This document shows, one piece after another, positions 11,856 through 20,971 of a DNA stretch of 64,000 bases. The stretch comes from Azospirillum thiophilum (GTDB taxonomy: Bacteria > Pseudomonadota > Alphaproteobacteria > Azospirillales > Azospirillaceae). The notes below the pieces were generated by a model. That model searched no databases. It was given only the letters and a program-made list of their open reading frames with translations, and was not told the DNA's origin. Location of the stretch: NCBI RefSeq assembly GCF_001305595.1, contig NZ_CP012402.1:951001-1015000 (forward strand), read 5' to 3'. Within the stretch, counting starts at the first letter, position 1; each line of letters starts with the position of its first letter. The position numbers and the translations under genes were made by a program.

Positions 11856-13009
11856 CCACGTCCATGACGCCGCTTGCCCGGCGCGCGAGCGACTGGCTCG
11901 CCACCCGCCGGACGGAGATGGAGGATTTCCTGAGGCAAATCGTGGACATCGATTCCGGCAGCCGCGACGCCGCCGGCATCGATGCGGTCGGCGAGGCGAT
12001 GGCGGCCCTTCTGGAAGCCGACGGCATCGCGGTGACGCGCATCCCGAACGCGACCTACGGCGGCGTGCTGAAGGCGGAGATTCCGGGGCGGATCGGCGGG
12101 GCGCCGGTGCTGCTGATGGGGCACCGCGACACCGTCTATCCCAAGGGCACGGTGGCGGCCCGCCCCTTCAGCCGCGACGGCGACACCGGCTTCGGGCCGG
12201 GCGTGGCCGACATGAAGGGCGGTCTGGTCGTCGACGTCTTCGTCCTGCGGGCGCTGAAGGCGGCCGGCGGCACCGATTTTCCACTGATCGGGCTGTTCAC
12301 CGCTGACGAGGAGATCGGATCGCCGTCCGGCCGCGCGGTGATCGAGCAGGTGGCGACGGGCGCGCGGGCCGCCTTCAACGCCGAGCCGGGGCGTGCGTCG
12401 GGCAATGTCGTCACCGCGCGCAAGGGCGGGCTGACGCTGGACATCGCGGTGACCGGCCGCGCCGCCCATTCCGGCGTCAACCATGCCGACGGCGCCAGCG
12501 CCATCGGCGCGCTCGCCGCCAAGATCACGGCGCTGCACGCGCTGACCGACTATGCCGCCGGCATCACCACCAATGTCGGCGTGATCCGCGGCGGGCGCAC
12601 CTCCAACACCGTGGCCGACCATGCCGAGGCGGCGCTCGACATCCGCTTCCTGTCGGTGGACCAACTGGACGGCATTCTCGACCGGGTCGAGGCGATCCTG
12701 GCGAAGGAGGACGTGCCGGGCACCAGCGCCAGCTACCGGCGCGGCCACCTGTTCATGCCGCTGGAGGAGCGGATGGCTGCGGATCTGTTCGCCCGCTACC
12801 GGGCGGCAGCGGCGGCGGTCGGCTTCGCGGTCGACGGGGAGTTCACCGGCGGCTGCGCCGATTCCGGCTTCACCGGAGCGCTGGGAGTGCCATCGCTGTG
12901 CGGGCTGGGACCGGTCGGCGGAGCGGCCCACACGGAGCGCGAATGGTGCCGGCTCGACACGCTGGTCCCGCGGGCGCAGGCACTGGCGGTGACGGTGGCG
13001 GACCTGTGA
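11852..13009 (+). CDS. M20-family peptidase, glutamate-carboxypeptidase-like
   Basis: This 385-residue protein has the shorter M20A layout: MGHRDTVYPKGT (His and Asp metal region), GFGPGVADMKGG with the bridging Asp, and LFTADEEIGSPSGR with the catalytic Glu pair, followed by a dimerisation domain containing HSGVNHADGASAI. This arrangement resembles carboxypeptidase G2-like enzymes that release C-terminal Glu from N-acyl or peptidyl substrates. No export signal was seen. Translation is coupled to the preceding M20 gene by ATGA. Having two different M20 enzymes beside one importer suggests stepwise breakdown of the same ligand; that is inference. Confidence 0.86.
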   Translation: MTTSMTPLARRASDWLATRRTEMEDFLRQIVDIDSGSRDAAGIDAVGEAMAALLEADGIAVTRIPNATYGGVLKAEIPGRIGGAPVLLMGHRDTVYPKGTVAARPFSRDGDTGFGPGVADMKGGLVVDVFVLRALKAAGGTDFPLIGLFTADEEIGSPSGRAVIEQVATGARAAFNAEPGRASGNVVTARKGGLTLDIAVTGRAAHSGVNHADGASAIGALAAKITALHALTDYAAGITTNVGVIRGGRTSNTVADHAEAALDIRFLSVDQLDGILDRVEAILAKEDVPGTSASYRRGHLFMPLEERMAADLFARYRAAAAAVGFAVDGEFTGGCADSGFTGALGVPSLCGLGPVGGAAHTEREWCRLDTLVPRAQALAVTVADL

Positions 13010-13131
13010 GGAGAAGGGTGTCGGGACGGAAAACGACCGACCGGCGCCCACCTCTCCCATCGGCCGTCGTCGGGCCCGCACAGATCTCCAGGTGCCAGCT
13101 TCCCGCTTCGCCGATCTTGGCGGCGGCGGTC

Positions 13132-13530
13132 TCATTTGAATGCGACGGCGACACCTGCTCGGAGGGAGTTGGCGACGGTGCAGCGCTCCCTAGCCCTGGC
13201 CAACAATTCGTCAGCGGCTCCTCCGTCCGCAAGTTCGCACTGTACCCAGACTGTTGCGTTAGTTGCTAGAAGCGGGTCGCCGTCAAAGTCGATAGTTACA
13301 GTAACCTGCAACCGTGATACAGCGGTGCCCAGTTCGTGTGCTGTATAATGAACATCGTTGCAAAAGCAGCCGCCAAGCGACAACGCGAGTAATTCGCCTC
13401 CGTTGAACCCGATCCCAGTTCCCGAAGCTTTTCCTACGGGCCTGTCGGCAATGACCGTGTGATTGCGAGCGCGGCCAACTGAAGCTCCCGTTCCTTCGAT
13501 GCTTCGATATTCAATTGTCATGGACGTCAT
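13132..13530 (-). CDS. OsmC/Ohr-family protein
   Basis: Small protein (132 residues from the ATG at 13530; a GTG at 13551 would add seven residues and an ATG at 13521 would remove three). The OsmC fold is indicated by an N-terminal beta segment, the helix with SLGGCFCNDVHYTA (first redox Cys) and ARERCTVANSL (second Cys), the pair used for peroxide reduction in the family. No convincing ribosome site was seen for any start. The gene and the following 350 bases are lower in GC than their neighbours, and it stands alone on the minus strand. Role in organic hydroperoxide defence is family knowledge, not shown here. Confidence 0.75.
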   Translation of the reverse strand: MTSMTIEYRSIEGTGASVGRARNHTVIADRPVGKASGTGIGFNGGELLALSLGGCFCNDVHYTAHELGTAVSRLQVTVTIDFDGDPLLATNATVWVQCELADGGAADELLARARERCTVANSLRAGVAVAFK

Positions 13531-13939
13531 GGCTAACCCCGCACCGTCCACATAGCAAAAGCCAATGTCCGTTTCCTATCCACGCAGACTTTAGCACACT
13601 AACTTCCGATTGATGCGTTACCAGGAGCGGTGCCACAAATGTGCTACATGCACCCCATGCTGAGCGCCAGCATTTGGCGCAGGTCAACGCAGCCATGACG
13701 GGCGCAAGTGTCTGGCTTCAACATCGCTGGCACCCTTCAAGAATGCTCCTTGACTCGCAAACGACTCTTCCGATTCAACAAATTCGTGTGCGGGCACCAA
13801 GAGATTGTTTGGGAATTGGAAAAAACACAATATTCAATATATAAATTGGGGTATCTTCTGCTACATGCCGTAAGTTCTCCGCATTCTCAAACAGGCACGA
13901 ACACCTACCGCGCTGTCCTCAAGCAGCCCGAATCCCCGA

Positions 13940-14080
13940 TGTCCACGTTTCTGCGTGGACAGGGCTTTTGCCCGGCAGCCTCCCACAGGTGCCGTTTCCG
14001 GCTCCTGACTGAGGCCTGCGCCGGTTTCCCATCCCCGTGCTCCCGGAGCCCCTGACATGTGGGCTGCCGGTCCATACCGG
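13940..14080 (-). ncRNA. Candidate structured RNA, weak cobalamin-riboswitch resemblance
   Basis: Read on the minus strand, CCGGCAGC plus CCACA (about 14058-14070) pairs with TGTGG plus GCTGCCGG (about 13972-13987), 13 bp with a 3-nt bulge, enclosing about 70 nt. Inside are GGCTCC pairing with GGAGCC and a perfect GCCG-GAAA-CGGC hairpin, a GNRA loop only on this strand. The strand also contains CCGGTATGGACCGGCAGCCC and CAGTCAGGAGCC, reminiscent of conserved cobalamin-riboswitch boxes but shortened and diverged. Two more hairpins follow (12 nt and 22 nt, down to 13940). The nearest minus-strand gene is the OsmC gene about 410 bases away. The whole stretch 13531-14283 has no supportable protein gene. 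It could be a relic, a different RNA class, or merely palindromic DNA. Confidence 0.28.
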
Positions 14081-14283
14081 AATCCGCCATTGCCCAGACA
14101 AAGGCAATCTGTTACCCATTTTGAATGCTGCATCGCGCCACGCCGCCCTGACCGTCCCGTTCTGATTCCTGGCCCCGTTTCGGGCCACGCTGGGACGTGC
14201 GCAGCTTTTCCTCTGCCCGATGAATTCAAGATCCCCCTTGGCCTCGGCTCCTTGAAGCTGGGGGAGCGGTCTGTTTACCTTTG

Positions 14284-15780
14284 ATGAGTCTCATGTCCCT
14301 CGATTTGCAACGACTCCGCCAGGAGTGGTTCGGCAATCCGCGCGGCGATCTGCTCGCCGGGCTTGTCGTCGCTCTTGCCCTGATCCCCGAAGCCATCGCC
14401 TTTTCCATCATCGCCGGCGTAGATCCCAAGATCGGCCTCTACGCCTCCTTCTCGATCGCGGTGACCGTCGCCATCGTCGGCGGCCGACCCGGCATGATCT
14501 CCGCCGCCACCGCGGCGACGGCCGTTCTGATGGTCACGCTGGTCAGGGAGCACGGGCTGCAATATCTGCTGGCGGCCACCGTGCTGGCCGGCGTGCTGCA
14601 GATCAGCGCCGGCTTCCTCCGCCTCGGCGCGGTGATGCGCTTCGTGTCGAAGTCGGTGATGACCGGCTTCGTCAACGCGCTCGCCATCCTGATCTTCATG
14701 GCCCAATTGCCGGAACTGGTCGGGGTTCCCCCGCTGACCTACGTCATGGTCGCCGGAGGCCTCGCCATCATCTATCTGGCCCCGCGCGTGACCAGGGCGG
14801 TGCCGTCGCCGCTGGTCTGCATCCTCGTGCTCACCGCCCTGTCGCTCGGCCTCGGCCTCGATGTGCGCACGGTCGGCGACATGGGCGAACTGCCGTCCAC
14901 GCTGCCAGTCTTCCTGCTGCCCGACATCCCGCTGTCGCTGGAAACGCTCCGCATCATCCTGCCCTACTCGGCGGGGGTCGCGGCGGTCGGGTTGCTGGAA
15001 TCGCTGATGACCGCGTCCATCATCGACGAGCTGACCGACACCGGCAGCGACAAGAACCGGGAATGCGTCGGCCAGGGCGTCGCCAACATCGTCACCGGCT
15101 TCATGGGCGGCATGGCCGGCTGCGCGATGATCGGCCAGTCGGTGATCAACGTGAAATCCGGTGGGCGCGGCCGCCTCTCGACCTTCTGTGCCGGCATCTT
15201 CCTGTTGTTCCTGATCGTGGTGCTGGGCGACTGGGTCCGGCGCATCCCGATGGCGGCGCTGGTCGCGATCATGATCATGGTCTCGGTCGGCACCTTCAGC
15301 TGGTCGTCGCTCAAGACGCTGGCGACCCATCCCCGCAGTTCCAGCATGGTGATGGTCGCGACGGTCGTCGGCGTCGTCGCCACCCACAATCTGGCGATCG
15401 GCGTGCTGGTCGGCGTGCTGCTGTCCAGCGTCTTCTTCGCCTGGAAGGTCGCGCGCATCTTCCGTGTGACCTCGGTGGCGTCCCCGGACGGCGCCGCCCG
15501 CACCTATGTGGTCGAGGGCCAGCTGTTCTTCGCGTCCTCCGACGATTTCTCCGCCGCCTTCGATTTCAGGGAGGCGCTGGACCGGGTCACCATCGATGTC
15601 AGCCGGGCCCATATCTGGGACATCTCAAGCGTGGCCGCGCTCGACACGGTGGTATTGAAGTTCCGCCGCGAAGGTGCGGAGGTCGAGATCGTCGGCCTGA
15701 ACGAGGCCAGCGCGACCATCGTCGACCACCTCGCCATCCACGACAAGCCCGGCGCCATCGAGCCCCCGATGGGGCATTGA
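14284..15780 (+). CDS. SulP-family anion transporter with STAS domain
   Basis: Inner-membrane transporter of 498 residues (another ATG at 14293 is possible). It begins with the SulP pattern [25 protein letters not shown] and has about 10-12 hydrophobic segments. A SulP core helix reads [17 protein letters not shown], and [15 protein letters not shown] follows. The C-terminal 100 residues form a STAS domain ending in the strand-helix [21 protein letters not shown]. Length and composition resemble short BicA/sulfate-type members; whether the substrate is bicarbonate, sulfate or another anion cannot be told. The next gene, 13 bases on, encodes a universal stress protein, a pairing that suggests nucleotide-dependent control of transport. 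Confidence 0.9.
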   Translation: MSLMSLDLQRLRQEWFGNPRGDLLAGLVVALALIPEAIAFSIIAGVDPKIGLYASFSIAVTVAIVGGRPGMISAATAATAVLMVTLVREHGLQYLLAATVLAGVLQISAGFLRLGAVMRFVSKSVMTGFVNALAILIFMAQLPELVGVPPLTYVMVAGGLAIIYLAPRVTRAVPSPLVCILVLTALSLGLGLDVRTVGDMGELPSTLPVFLLPDIPLSLETLRIILPYSAGVAAVGLLESLMTASIIDELTDTGSDKNRECVGQGVANIVTGFMGGMAGCAMIGQSVINVKSGGRGRLSTFCAGIFLLFLIVVLGDWVRRIPMAALVAIMIMVSVGTFSWSSLKTLATHPRSSSMVMVATVVGVVATHNLAIGVLVGVLLSSVFFAWKVARIFRVTSVASPDGAARTYVVEGQLFFASSDDFSAAFDFREALDRVTIDVSRAHIWDISSVAALDTVVLKFRREGAEVEIVGLNEASATIVDHLAIHDKPGAIEPPMGH

Positions 15781-15793
15781 GGGAGGAAAAGCC

Positions 15794-16648
15794 ATGAACA
15801 GCGTCCTGACCCTGATCGACGGTTCGGTCTATACCCCGAGCGTCTGCGACCATGCGGCATGGGCAGCCACGCGGCTGTCCGCACCGGTCGACCTCGTCCA
15901 TGCGCTGGGGCGGCGGCCAGGGGCGGGCACGCCGGCGGACTTCACCGGCAGCCTCGACATCGACGCGCGCGACACGCTGCTCAACGAACTGGCCGATCTG
16001 GATGCACAGGCGGCCAAGCTGGCCCATCGGCGCGGACGGCTGATCCTCGACGCGGCGAAGGCACGCCTGCTGGAAGCCGGCGCCGGCGATGCGACGTTGA
16101 GGCTGCGCAACGGCGATGTCGTCGAGACGGTGGAGGAGCTGGAGGCCGACGCCCGCCTGATCGTGATCGGCAAGCGCGGCGAGGCCGCCGACTTCGCCAA
16201 GCTGCATCTGGGCTCCAACCTGGAACGCGTGGTGCGTGCCTCCCACAAACCGGTGCTGGTGGCGTCGCGTGCCTTCAAGCCGATCCGGCATGTGCTGCTC
16301 GCCTTCGACGGTGGACCCAGCGCCACCAAGGCCGTCGAGGCCATCGCCGGCAGCCCGCTGCTGCGCGGGCTGGAATGCCGCCTGCTGATGGTCGGCGCGG
16401 AGACCGACGAGGTGCGCCAGCGCCTGGACGCCGCGGCGGAGCGGCTGAGGCTCGCCGGCTTCATGGTGGAGGCCGGCATCGAGGGCGGCCTGCCCGACGA
16501 CACCATCGCCCGTGCGGCCGAACGGAGCGGCAGCGACCTGCTGGTGATGGGAGCCTACGGGCATTCGCGCATCCGCAGCCTGATCATCGGCAGCACGACC
16601 ACGACGATGATCCGCTCCTGCCGGATCCCGCTGCTGCTGATCCATTGA
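15794..16648 (+). CDS. Tandem-domain universal stress protein
   Basis: Cytoplasmic UspA-type protein of 284 residues with two USP domains, each ending in a nucleotide-binding loop. The second loop fits G-2x-G-9x-G-S exactly (GAYGHSRIRSLIIGS) and the first is near (GKRGEAADFAKLHLGS, one residue longer). The start is supported by GGGAGGA ten bases upstream. Members with this motif bind ATP and often accompany transporters. Here the gene is probably co-transcribed with the SulP gene. Confidence 0.88.
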   Translation: MNSVLTLIDGSVYTPSVCDHAAWAATRLSAPVDLVHALGRRPGAGTPADFTGSLDIDARDTLLNELADLDAQAAKLAHRRGRLILDAAKARLLEAGAGDATLRLRNGDVVETVEELEADARLIVIGKRGEAADFAKLHLGSNLERVVRASHKPVLVASRAFKPIRHVLLAFDGGPSATKAVEAIAGSPLLRGLECRLLMVGAETDEVRQRLDAAAERLRLAGFMVEAGIEGGLPDDTIARAAERSGSDLLVMGAYGHSRIRSLIIGSTTTTMIRSCRIPLLLIH

Positions 16649-16713
16649 CGATGCAGCCACGTACCGATCGCTCAGGCGGTCTGCGACGCCCGACCAGTTG
16701 GAGGATCTGACCC

Positions 16714-18273
16714 GTGAATTTTCCCAGCGTTGCGCAATCCCCCTACAGCATGGTCGTCAACATCGTCACCACCTGGAGCGACAACACGAGGACCCAGGGT
16801 TCCGGCGTCCTCGTCGGGCGGAACGACGTGCTGACCGCCGCCCACAACGTGAAGGGCGTCGGAAGGCGGGTGGTCGATATCGACGTCTACACCGGCTACG
16901 ACCGCGGCAGCTATTCGCCGCAATCCTTCACCTCCGGCCAGATCAGGGCCAACTACTACGACATCGATTTCGCACCGCCGGCCATCACGCAGGACCAGGC
17001 GGCATGGGACATGGCGGTGATCGGCCTCTCGAAGCCGATCGGCGATTCCATCGGCTATCTTCCGTGGGTTGCCAATGCACCGGCCGGCACCTACCAGGCG
17101 GTCGGCTACCCGGTCGAGCACAATGGCCGCCTCGTGTCCGATGGCGGCTTCATGGCCATCGGCACCCACGACATCTTCGACATCAGCCGGATCTACAACG
17201 CGCCGGGCAGCAGCGGCGGCCCGATCCTGGACGCCGGCAACCGCGTCGTCGGGGTGATCTCCTCCTACAACTGGGCGGCGCGGATCGATCGGGAGGCCGA
17301 CAGCCTCGCCGCCTGGATCCGGGACAATGATTCCCTGATCGACAGCAGCAGGACATTGGTCGCCGACGGAAAGGCCTTCGATCCCTGGAGCTATGCCGCC
17401 CTCAACCCCGACCTTCATGCCGTCTTCGGGACGAACCTCCAGGCGCTCGCCGACCATTATGCAACGGCCGGGCGCACTGAAGGCTGTCAGGCATCGGGTT
17501 TCGATCCATGGTCCTATGCGGCCTCCAACCCCGATGTCTTCGCCGCCCATGGCGCCGATGTCCAGGCCCTGACCACCCATTACATTGCCTTCGGCCGCAA
17601 CGAGGGACGCACGCAGAGCGCCTTCGACCCCTGGTCCTATGCGGCATCGAACCCCGATCTGTTCGCCGCCTTCGGGACCGACACGCGGGCGCTCACCGCT
17701 CATTACCTGTCCAACGGGCGGGCCGAAGGACGGATGATCGGAGCGTTCGATCCCGAAGCCTATGCGGCACTGAACCCCGATCTCTTCGCCGCGTTCGGCC
17801 TCGATCCCCAGCGCCTTCTCGACCATTACATCGCCTTCGGGCGCAACGAGGGCCGGCAGACGATGGGGTTCGATCCAGTGGCATATGCCGCAATGAACCC
17901 GGACGTTCTTGCCGCCCATGGCACCGACAGCAGGGCCCTGGTCGAGCATTATGTCACCTTCGGCCGCAGCGAAGGGCGGTCCGGCGGCTATGAACGGGCG
18001 GTGGCCGCCGGGTCGACCGGAGCGGTCGCCCAGGGACCGGGTCCCGGCGATGCAGGCATCGCGGGAGCGCTTCAGGCGGCTGTCGCCGATCCGTTGACGC
18101 TGGCCATGGAAATGTCCTGGCCACTCGCAACCGGTGCCGCGGAAGCCCCCCTCACGGTCGGCGCCTGGCTCCCGTCCGATACACTCCCGGAAAGCGGCAT
18201 GACAGGCCCTGCAGGAGGATACGGGTTGTTTACCGAATCGGCACCACCGCCTATGGTAGGGTTTCCGGCCTGA
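16714..18273 (+). CDS. Trypsin-like serine protease with five C-terminal 41-residue repeats
   Basis: The GTG start at 16714 follows GGAG by ten bases; the product has 519 residues. Residues 1-200 are a chymotrypsin-fold (V8/trypsin-like) protease with the triad His44 (LTAAHNV), Asp99 (AWDMAVIGL) and Ser167 (PGSSGGPIL). Residues 222-426 are five near-identical repeats starting FDPWSYAA or FDPEAYAA and ending GRNEGR. The last 90 residues are low-complexity. There is no Sec or Tat signal, so if exported it may use a C-terminal route such as type I secretion; no such system is seen nearby. The repeats may bind a surface polymer or a partner, which is unproven. It may alternatively act in the cytoplasm. 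Confidence 0.82.
   Translation: MNFPSVAQSPYSMVVNIVTTWSDNTRTQGSGVLVGRNDVLTAAHNVKGVGRRVVDIDVYTGYDRGSYSPQSFTSGQIRANYYDIDFAPPAITQDQAAWDMAVIGLSKPIGDSIGYLPWVANAPAGTYQAVGYPVEHNGRLVSDGGFMAIGTHDIFDISRIYNAPGSSGGPILDAGNRVVGVISSYNWAARIDREADSLAAWIRDNDSLIDSSRTLVADGKAFDPWSYAALNPDLHAVFGTNLQALADHYATAGRTEGCQASGFDPWSYAASNPDVFAAHGADVQALTTHYIAFGRNEGRTQSAFDPWSYAASNPDLFAAFGTDTRALTAHYLSNGRAEGRMIGAFDPEAYAALNPDLFAAFGLDPQRLLDHYIAFGRNEGRQTMGFDPVAYAAMNPDVLAAHGTDSRALVEHYVTFGRSEGRSGGYERAVAAGSTGAVAQGPGPGDAGIAGALQAAVADPLTLAMEMSWPLATGAAEAPLTVGAWLPSDTLPESGMTGPAGGYGLFTESAPPPMVGFPA
17377..17991 (+). repeat. Five in-frame tandem repeats of 123 bases (41 residues)
   Basis: Units begin at 17377, 17500, 17623, 17746 and 17869 and lie without gaps. 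The consensus is FDPWSYAAxNPDLFAAFG, then a variable TDxxAL, then HYIAFGRNEGR and a short linker. Trp is lost in units 4 and 5. The regular 41-residue period with invariant NPD, HY and GRxEGR suggests a repeated helical-hairpin module. Confidence 0.9.
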
Positions 18274-18410
18274 GAGAGCTTTCGGAACCGGTCAGGGAAA
18301 CGGCCACAAGCCGGCTTCGAGGCATCGTGGGCTTGGCCGTCATCGTCGGCAGCATCGGCCTACCGCCCAAGCACAGCCGGTCAGGTGGCAACGACAGGGG
18401 AGGACAAGGC

Positions 18411-19565
18411 ATGCAAGATGTTGGTGAAGAGGCGGCGGTACTCCGCCATACGCTTTGCGAGCGGTTGAGCCAGGCGGCGCGAGCGTCCGGCGATTGGCGC
18501 ATGCTTCAGGCCAGGGACCGCCGTGATTTGGAACCGAGCCTTACCCCGCTGGTTCTTCTCGGAGCCGGATCGGCGATGGCACAGCCGTTCGTGCGGCATG
18601 CCATCCGAAACTGGACCGTCATCGGGGTTGTGGACAACGCCCGTCCCGGCCAGCTGCTTGACGGCAGGATGATTCTCGATGATGGCGGACTTCGCGACCT
18701 GATTCGGCGCGAACCCTTGGCCGTCGGGGTCATGTGCTGCAATTCCGATGAAGCGGTTGCCCATTTCCGGACATTGTGGCAACCGAGCGGCCGGCCGCTG
18801 CTCTCGCTGTTCGAGGCGATGCGCCTTGCCGGGCAATGCCCGACGGACATGATGGGGTCCGTCGCACAAATCGGTGCCCTGGTGGATTGGGAGGCCGGGC
18901 GGAACGGCTTTGCCGACGACGCCAGCCGCCGCTGCTTCCTCTCGGTGATGCTCTACCGCCTGACCTGGGACGCCCGCTGGCTGGAGCCGGTCCGGCTTCC
19001 TTACCGGGATATGTATTTCTTCACCGATGCGCTCGACATCGGTGAGGACGAGGTGCTGATCGATGGCGGCGCCTTCGACGGCGACACGGTCGCGGCCTTC
19101 GCTGCGCGGACACGGGGCACCCACCGCCATATCCACGCCTTCGAAGCCGATCCGGCCAATCTCGGCCCTTTGCAGGATCGGATCGGCTCCATTCCCCGCG
19201 TCACCCTCCATCCGGTTGGACTGTGGAGCCATCCGGACACGCTGCGTTTCTCCAGCGGTCAGGGTCCGGGCGGGCGGCTGGGCGAGGGTGGCGACGTGAC
19301 CGTACCCGTTCAGTCCCTGGACGGTCTCGATATCGGACCGGTGACGCTGATCAAGCTCGACATCGAGGGGGCGGAAATCCAGGCCCTGCACGGAGCGGCG
19401 AACCTCATCCGGCGCCACCGCCCCAGACTGACGGTGGCGGTCTATCACGACGTGGACGACTTCGCCGCGATCCCCGACCTGATCGAGACCTTGCGTCCGA
19501 ACAGCCGCTACCGCCTGCGCCACCACAGCCCGATCCATCACGACACCGTGCTGTATGTCGACTGA
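18411..19565 (+). CDS. FkbM-family SAM-dependent methyltransferase
   Basis: The protein has 384 residues, starting at 18411 after a strong GGGGAGGA; an upstream in-frame GTG at 18327 has no such site. The C-terminal half is an FkbM methyltransferase: motif I DEVLIDGGAFDGDTVAAF, acidic residue in HAFEADP, and the FkbM hallmark LIKLDIEGAEIQAL. The N-terminal 150 residues contain LVLLGAGSAMAQPFVRHAI, which resembles a nucleotide-binding segment often fused to FkbM domains in glycan or secondary-metabolite loci. The methyl acceptor is unknown. It stands alone, with a terminator-like palindrome after it. Confidence 0.85.
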   Translation: MQDVGEEAAVLRHTLCERLSQAARASGDWRMLQARDRRDLEPSLTPLVLLGAGSAMAQPFVRHAIRNWTVIGVVDNARPGQLLDGRMILDDGGLRDLIRREPLAVGVMCCNSDEAVAHFRTLWQPSGRPLLSLFEAMRLAGQCPTDMMGSVAQIGALVDWEAGRNGFADDASRRCFLSVMLYRLTWDARWLEPVRLPYRDMYFFTDALDIGEDEVLIDGGAFDGDTVAAFAARTRGTHRHIHAFEADPANLGPLQDRIGSIPRVTLHPVGLWSHPDTLRFSSGQGPGGRLGEGGDVTVPVQSLDGLDIGPVTLIKLDIEGAEIQALHGAANLIRRHRPRLTVAVYHDVDDFAAIPDLIETLRPNSRYRLRHHSPIHHDTVLYVD

Positions 19566-19730
19566 ACCCCGGCTCCAGGAGCCTGAAGTCCCGGCGTCCG
19601 CAGAAGCCCGGCATTGCGGACAAGCATTCTCACGGCCGCCGTCGCGGCCGCTACCGGGACTGGAGACCGGACTTTCCGGCTCCGATATGACTTCCAGGAA
19701 ACTGCGATCGCTTTCGCGTGACGGCCACCA

Positions 19731-19778
19731 TTTCGCCCTCCTCTCCCCCTGAAGGGAGAGAGGAGGAATGGGACGAAA
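19731..19778. terminator. Probable bidirectional terminator between converging genes
   Basis: CCTCCTCTC (19737-19745) pairs with GAGAGGAGG (19758-19766), and flanking TTTCG and CGAAA extend the symmetry. It lies between the plus-strand FkbM gene and the minus-strand acdS gene, both of which end towards it. There is no long T-run on either strand. Confidence 0.5.
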
Positions 19779-19798
19779 GCCACTCGGCCGTTGCAGGC

Positions 19799-20815
19799 TC
19801 AGCCGTTGCGGTAGGTGTAGCTGTAGCCGTTGATCGCCGGAGCGCCGCCGAGATGGGCGTAGAGCACCTTCGAGCCTTCGGGGAACCAGCCCTTCTTCAC
19901 GAGGTCGATCATGCCCTGCATCGACTTGCCCTCATAGACCGGGTCGGTGATCATCGCCTCGGTGCGGGCAGCCAGCCGGATGGCCTCGTTGGTCTCGGCG
20001 CTGGGGACGCCGTAGGCGGGATAGGCGTAGTCTTCCAGGATGACGATCTCATCGTCGCGCACCTTGCGGCCAAGCTCGACCAGTTCGGCGGTGTTGTCAA
20101 CGATCTGGCGGACCTGGTTGCGGGTCTGTTCCGCGGTGCCGGAAGCGTCGATGCCGATCACGCGGTCGGCGCGGTCGTCGGCGGCGAAGCCGACGATCAT
20201 GCCGGCCTGGGTCGAGCCGGTCACCACGCAGACGACGATGTAGTCGAACTTGAAGCCGAGGTCGGCTTCCTGCTTGCGCACCTCTTCGGCGAAGTTGACG
20301 TAGCCGAGGCCGCCATATTTGTGGACCGACGCGCCGGCCGGAATGCCGTAGGGCTTGCCGCCAGCGTCCACGACCGACTGGATCGCCTCTTCCCAGCTCT
20401 TGCGGATGCCGATGTCGAAGCCGTCGGGAACGATGCGGCTGTCGGCGCCCATCAGGCGGGTCAGCAGGATGTTGCCGACACGGTCATAGACGGCGTCCTC
20501 GTGCGGGACCCAGCTTTCCTGGACCACGACGCACTTCATGCCGATCTTCGCCGCGGTCGCCGCCACCATGCGGGTGTGGTTCGACTGCACGCCGCCGATG
20601 GAGACCAACGTGTTGGCCCCCGACGCGATGGCGTCCGGCACGATGTATTCGAGCTTGCGCAGCTTGTTGCCGCCCATGGCAAGGCCGGAGTTGCAGTCGT
20701 CGCGCTTGGCGTAGATCTCGACCTTGCCGCCCAGCGCCGCGGTCAGGCGCGGCAGATGCTCGATGGGGGTCGGGCCGAAGGTCAGCGGGTAACGTTCGAA
20801 ACGGTCGAGGCGCAT
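19799..20815 (-). CDS. acdS: 1-aminocyclopropane-1-carboxylate (ACC) deaminase
   Basis: This PLP enzyme converts ACC, the plant ethylene precursor, to 2-oxobutanoate and ammonia in the cytoplasm. The ATG at 20815 (GGAG upstream) gives 338 residues, the exact usual length. The N-terminus [20 protein letters not shown] matches known AcdS proteins closely. PLP Lys is Lys51 ([10 protein letters not shown]). Glu295 (DPVYEGKSM) and Leu322 ([10 protein letters not shown]), the two residues that distinguish true ACC deaminase from D-cysteine desulfhydrase, are both present at those exact numbers. The divergent Lrp-type gene acdR is the known local regulator arrangement. A plant-associated life-style is implied. 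Confidence 0.97.
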   Translation of the reverse strand: MRLDRFERYPLTFGPTPIEHLPRLTAALGGKVEIYAKRDDCNSGLAMGGNKLRKLEYIVPDAIASGANTLVSIGGVQSNHTRMVAATAAKIGMKCVVVQESWVPHEDAVYDRVGNILLTRLMGADSRIVPDGFDIGIRKSWEEAIQSVVDAGGKPYGIPAGASVHKYGGLGYVNFAEEVRKQEADLGFKFDYIVVCVVTGSTQAGMIVGFAADDRADRVIGIDASGTAEQTRNQVRQIVDNTAELVELGRKVRDDEIVILEDYAYPAYGVPSAETNEAIRLAARTEAMITDPVYEGKSMQGMIDLVKKGWFPEGSKVLYAHLGGAPAINGYSYTYRNG

Positions 20816-20897
20816 CGTGTCGGGCTCCAACTGGTAGGATGAGGCAACCGTATCACCCCGTATTTGAAAGGTGCTCTCATAGTTGGCCGTTCAATTT

Positions 20898-20918
20898 CAT
20901 CAATGAGACGGCTTGATG
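20898..20918. promoter_or_regulatory. Candidate AcdR (Lrp-type) operator between acdS and acdR
   Basis: CATCAA (20898-20903) and TTGATG (20913-20918) form an inverted repeat with a 9-base spacer in the 156-base divergent intergenic region. An FNR-like TTGAT-N4-ATTCA overlaps its right arm but matches the second half-site poorly. AcdR is known to control acdS in related bacteria; binding here is inference. Confidence 0.45.
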
Positions 20919-20971
20919 CAGATTCACGGGATGAATAGGCTATTTATCGACAGGATATGGAAGGTTCTTTC

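Noticed and set aside
13940-13973. Hairpins TGTCCACG/CGTGGACA and GGGC/GCCC considered as a terminator
   Set aside because: No gene ends nearby on the plus strand and no T-run follows on either strand; kept only as part of the RNA candidate.
13708-14055. Possible 115-aa protein in the low-GC stretch after the OsmC gene
   Set aside because: No ribosome site, no motif, Cys/Pro/Ser-rich tail across the palindromic RNA-like region; not credible as a gene.
19718-20842. Plus-strand frame of 374 codons over acdS
   Set aside because: acdS on the minus strand matches family length and active-site residues exactly; the plus frame is an artefact.
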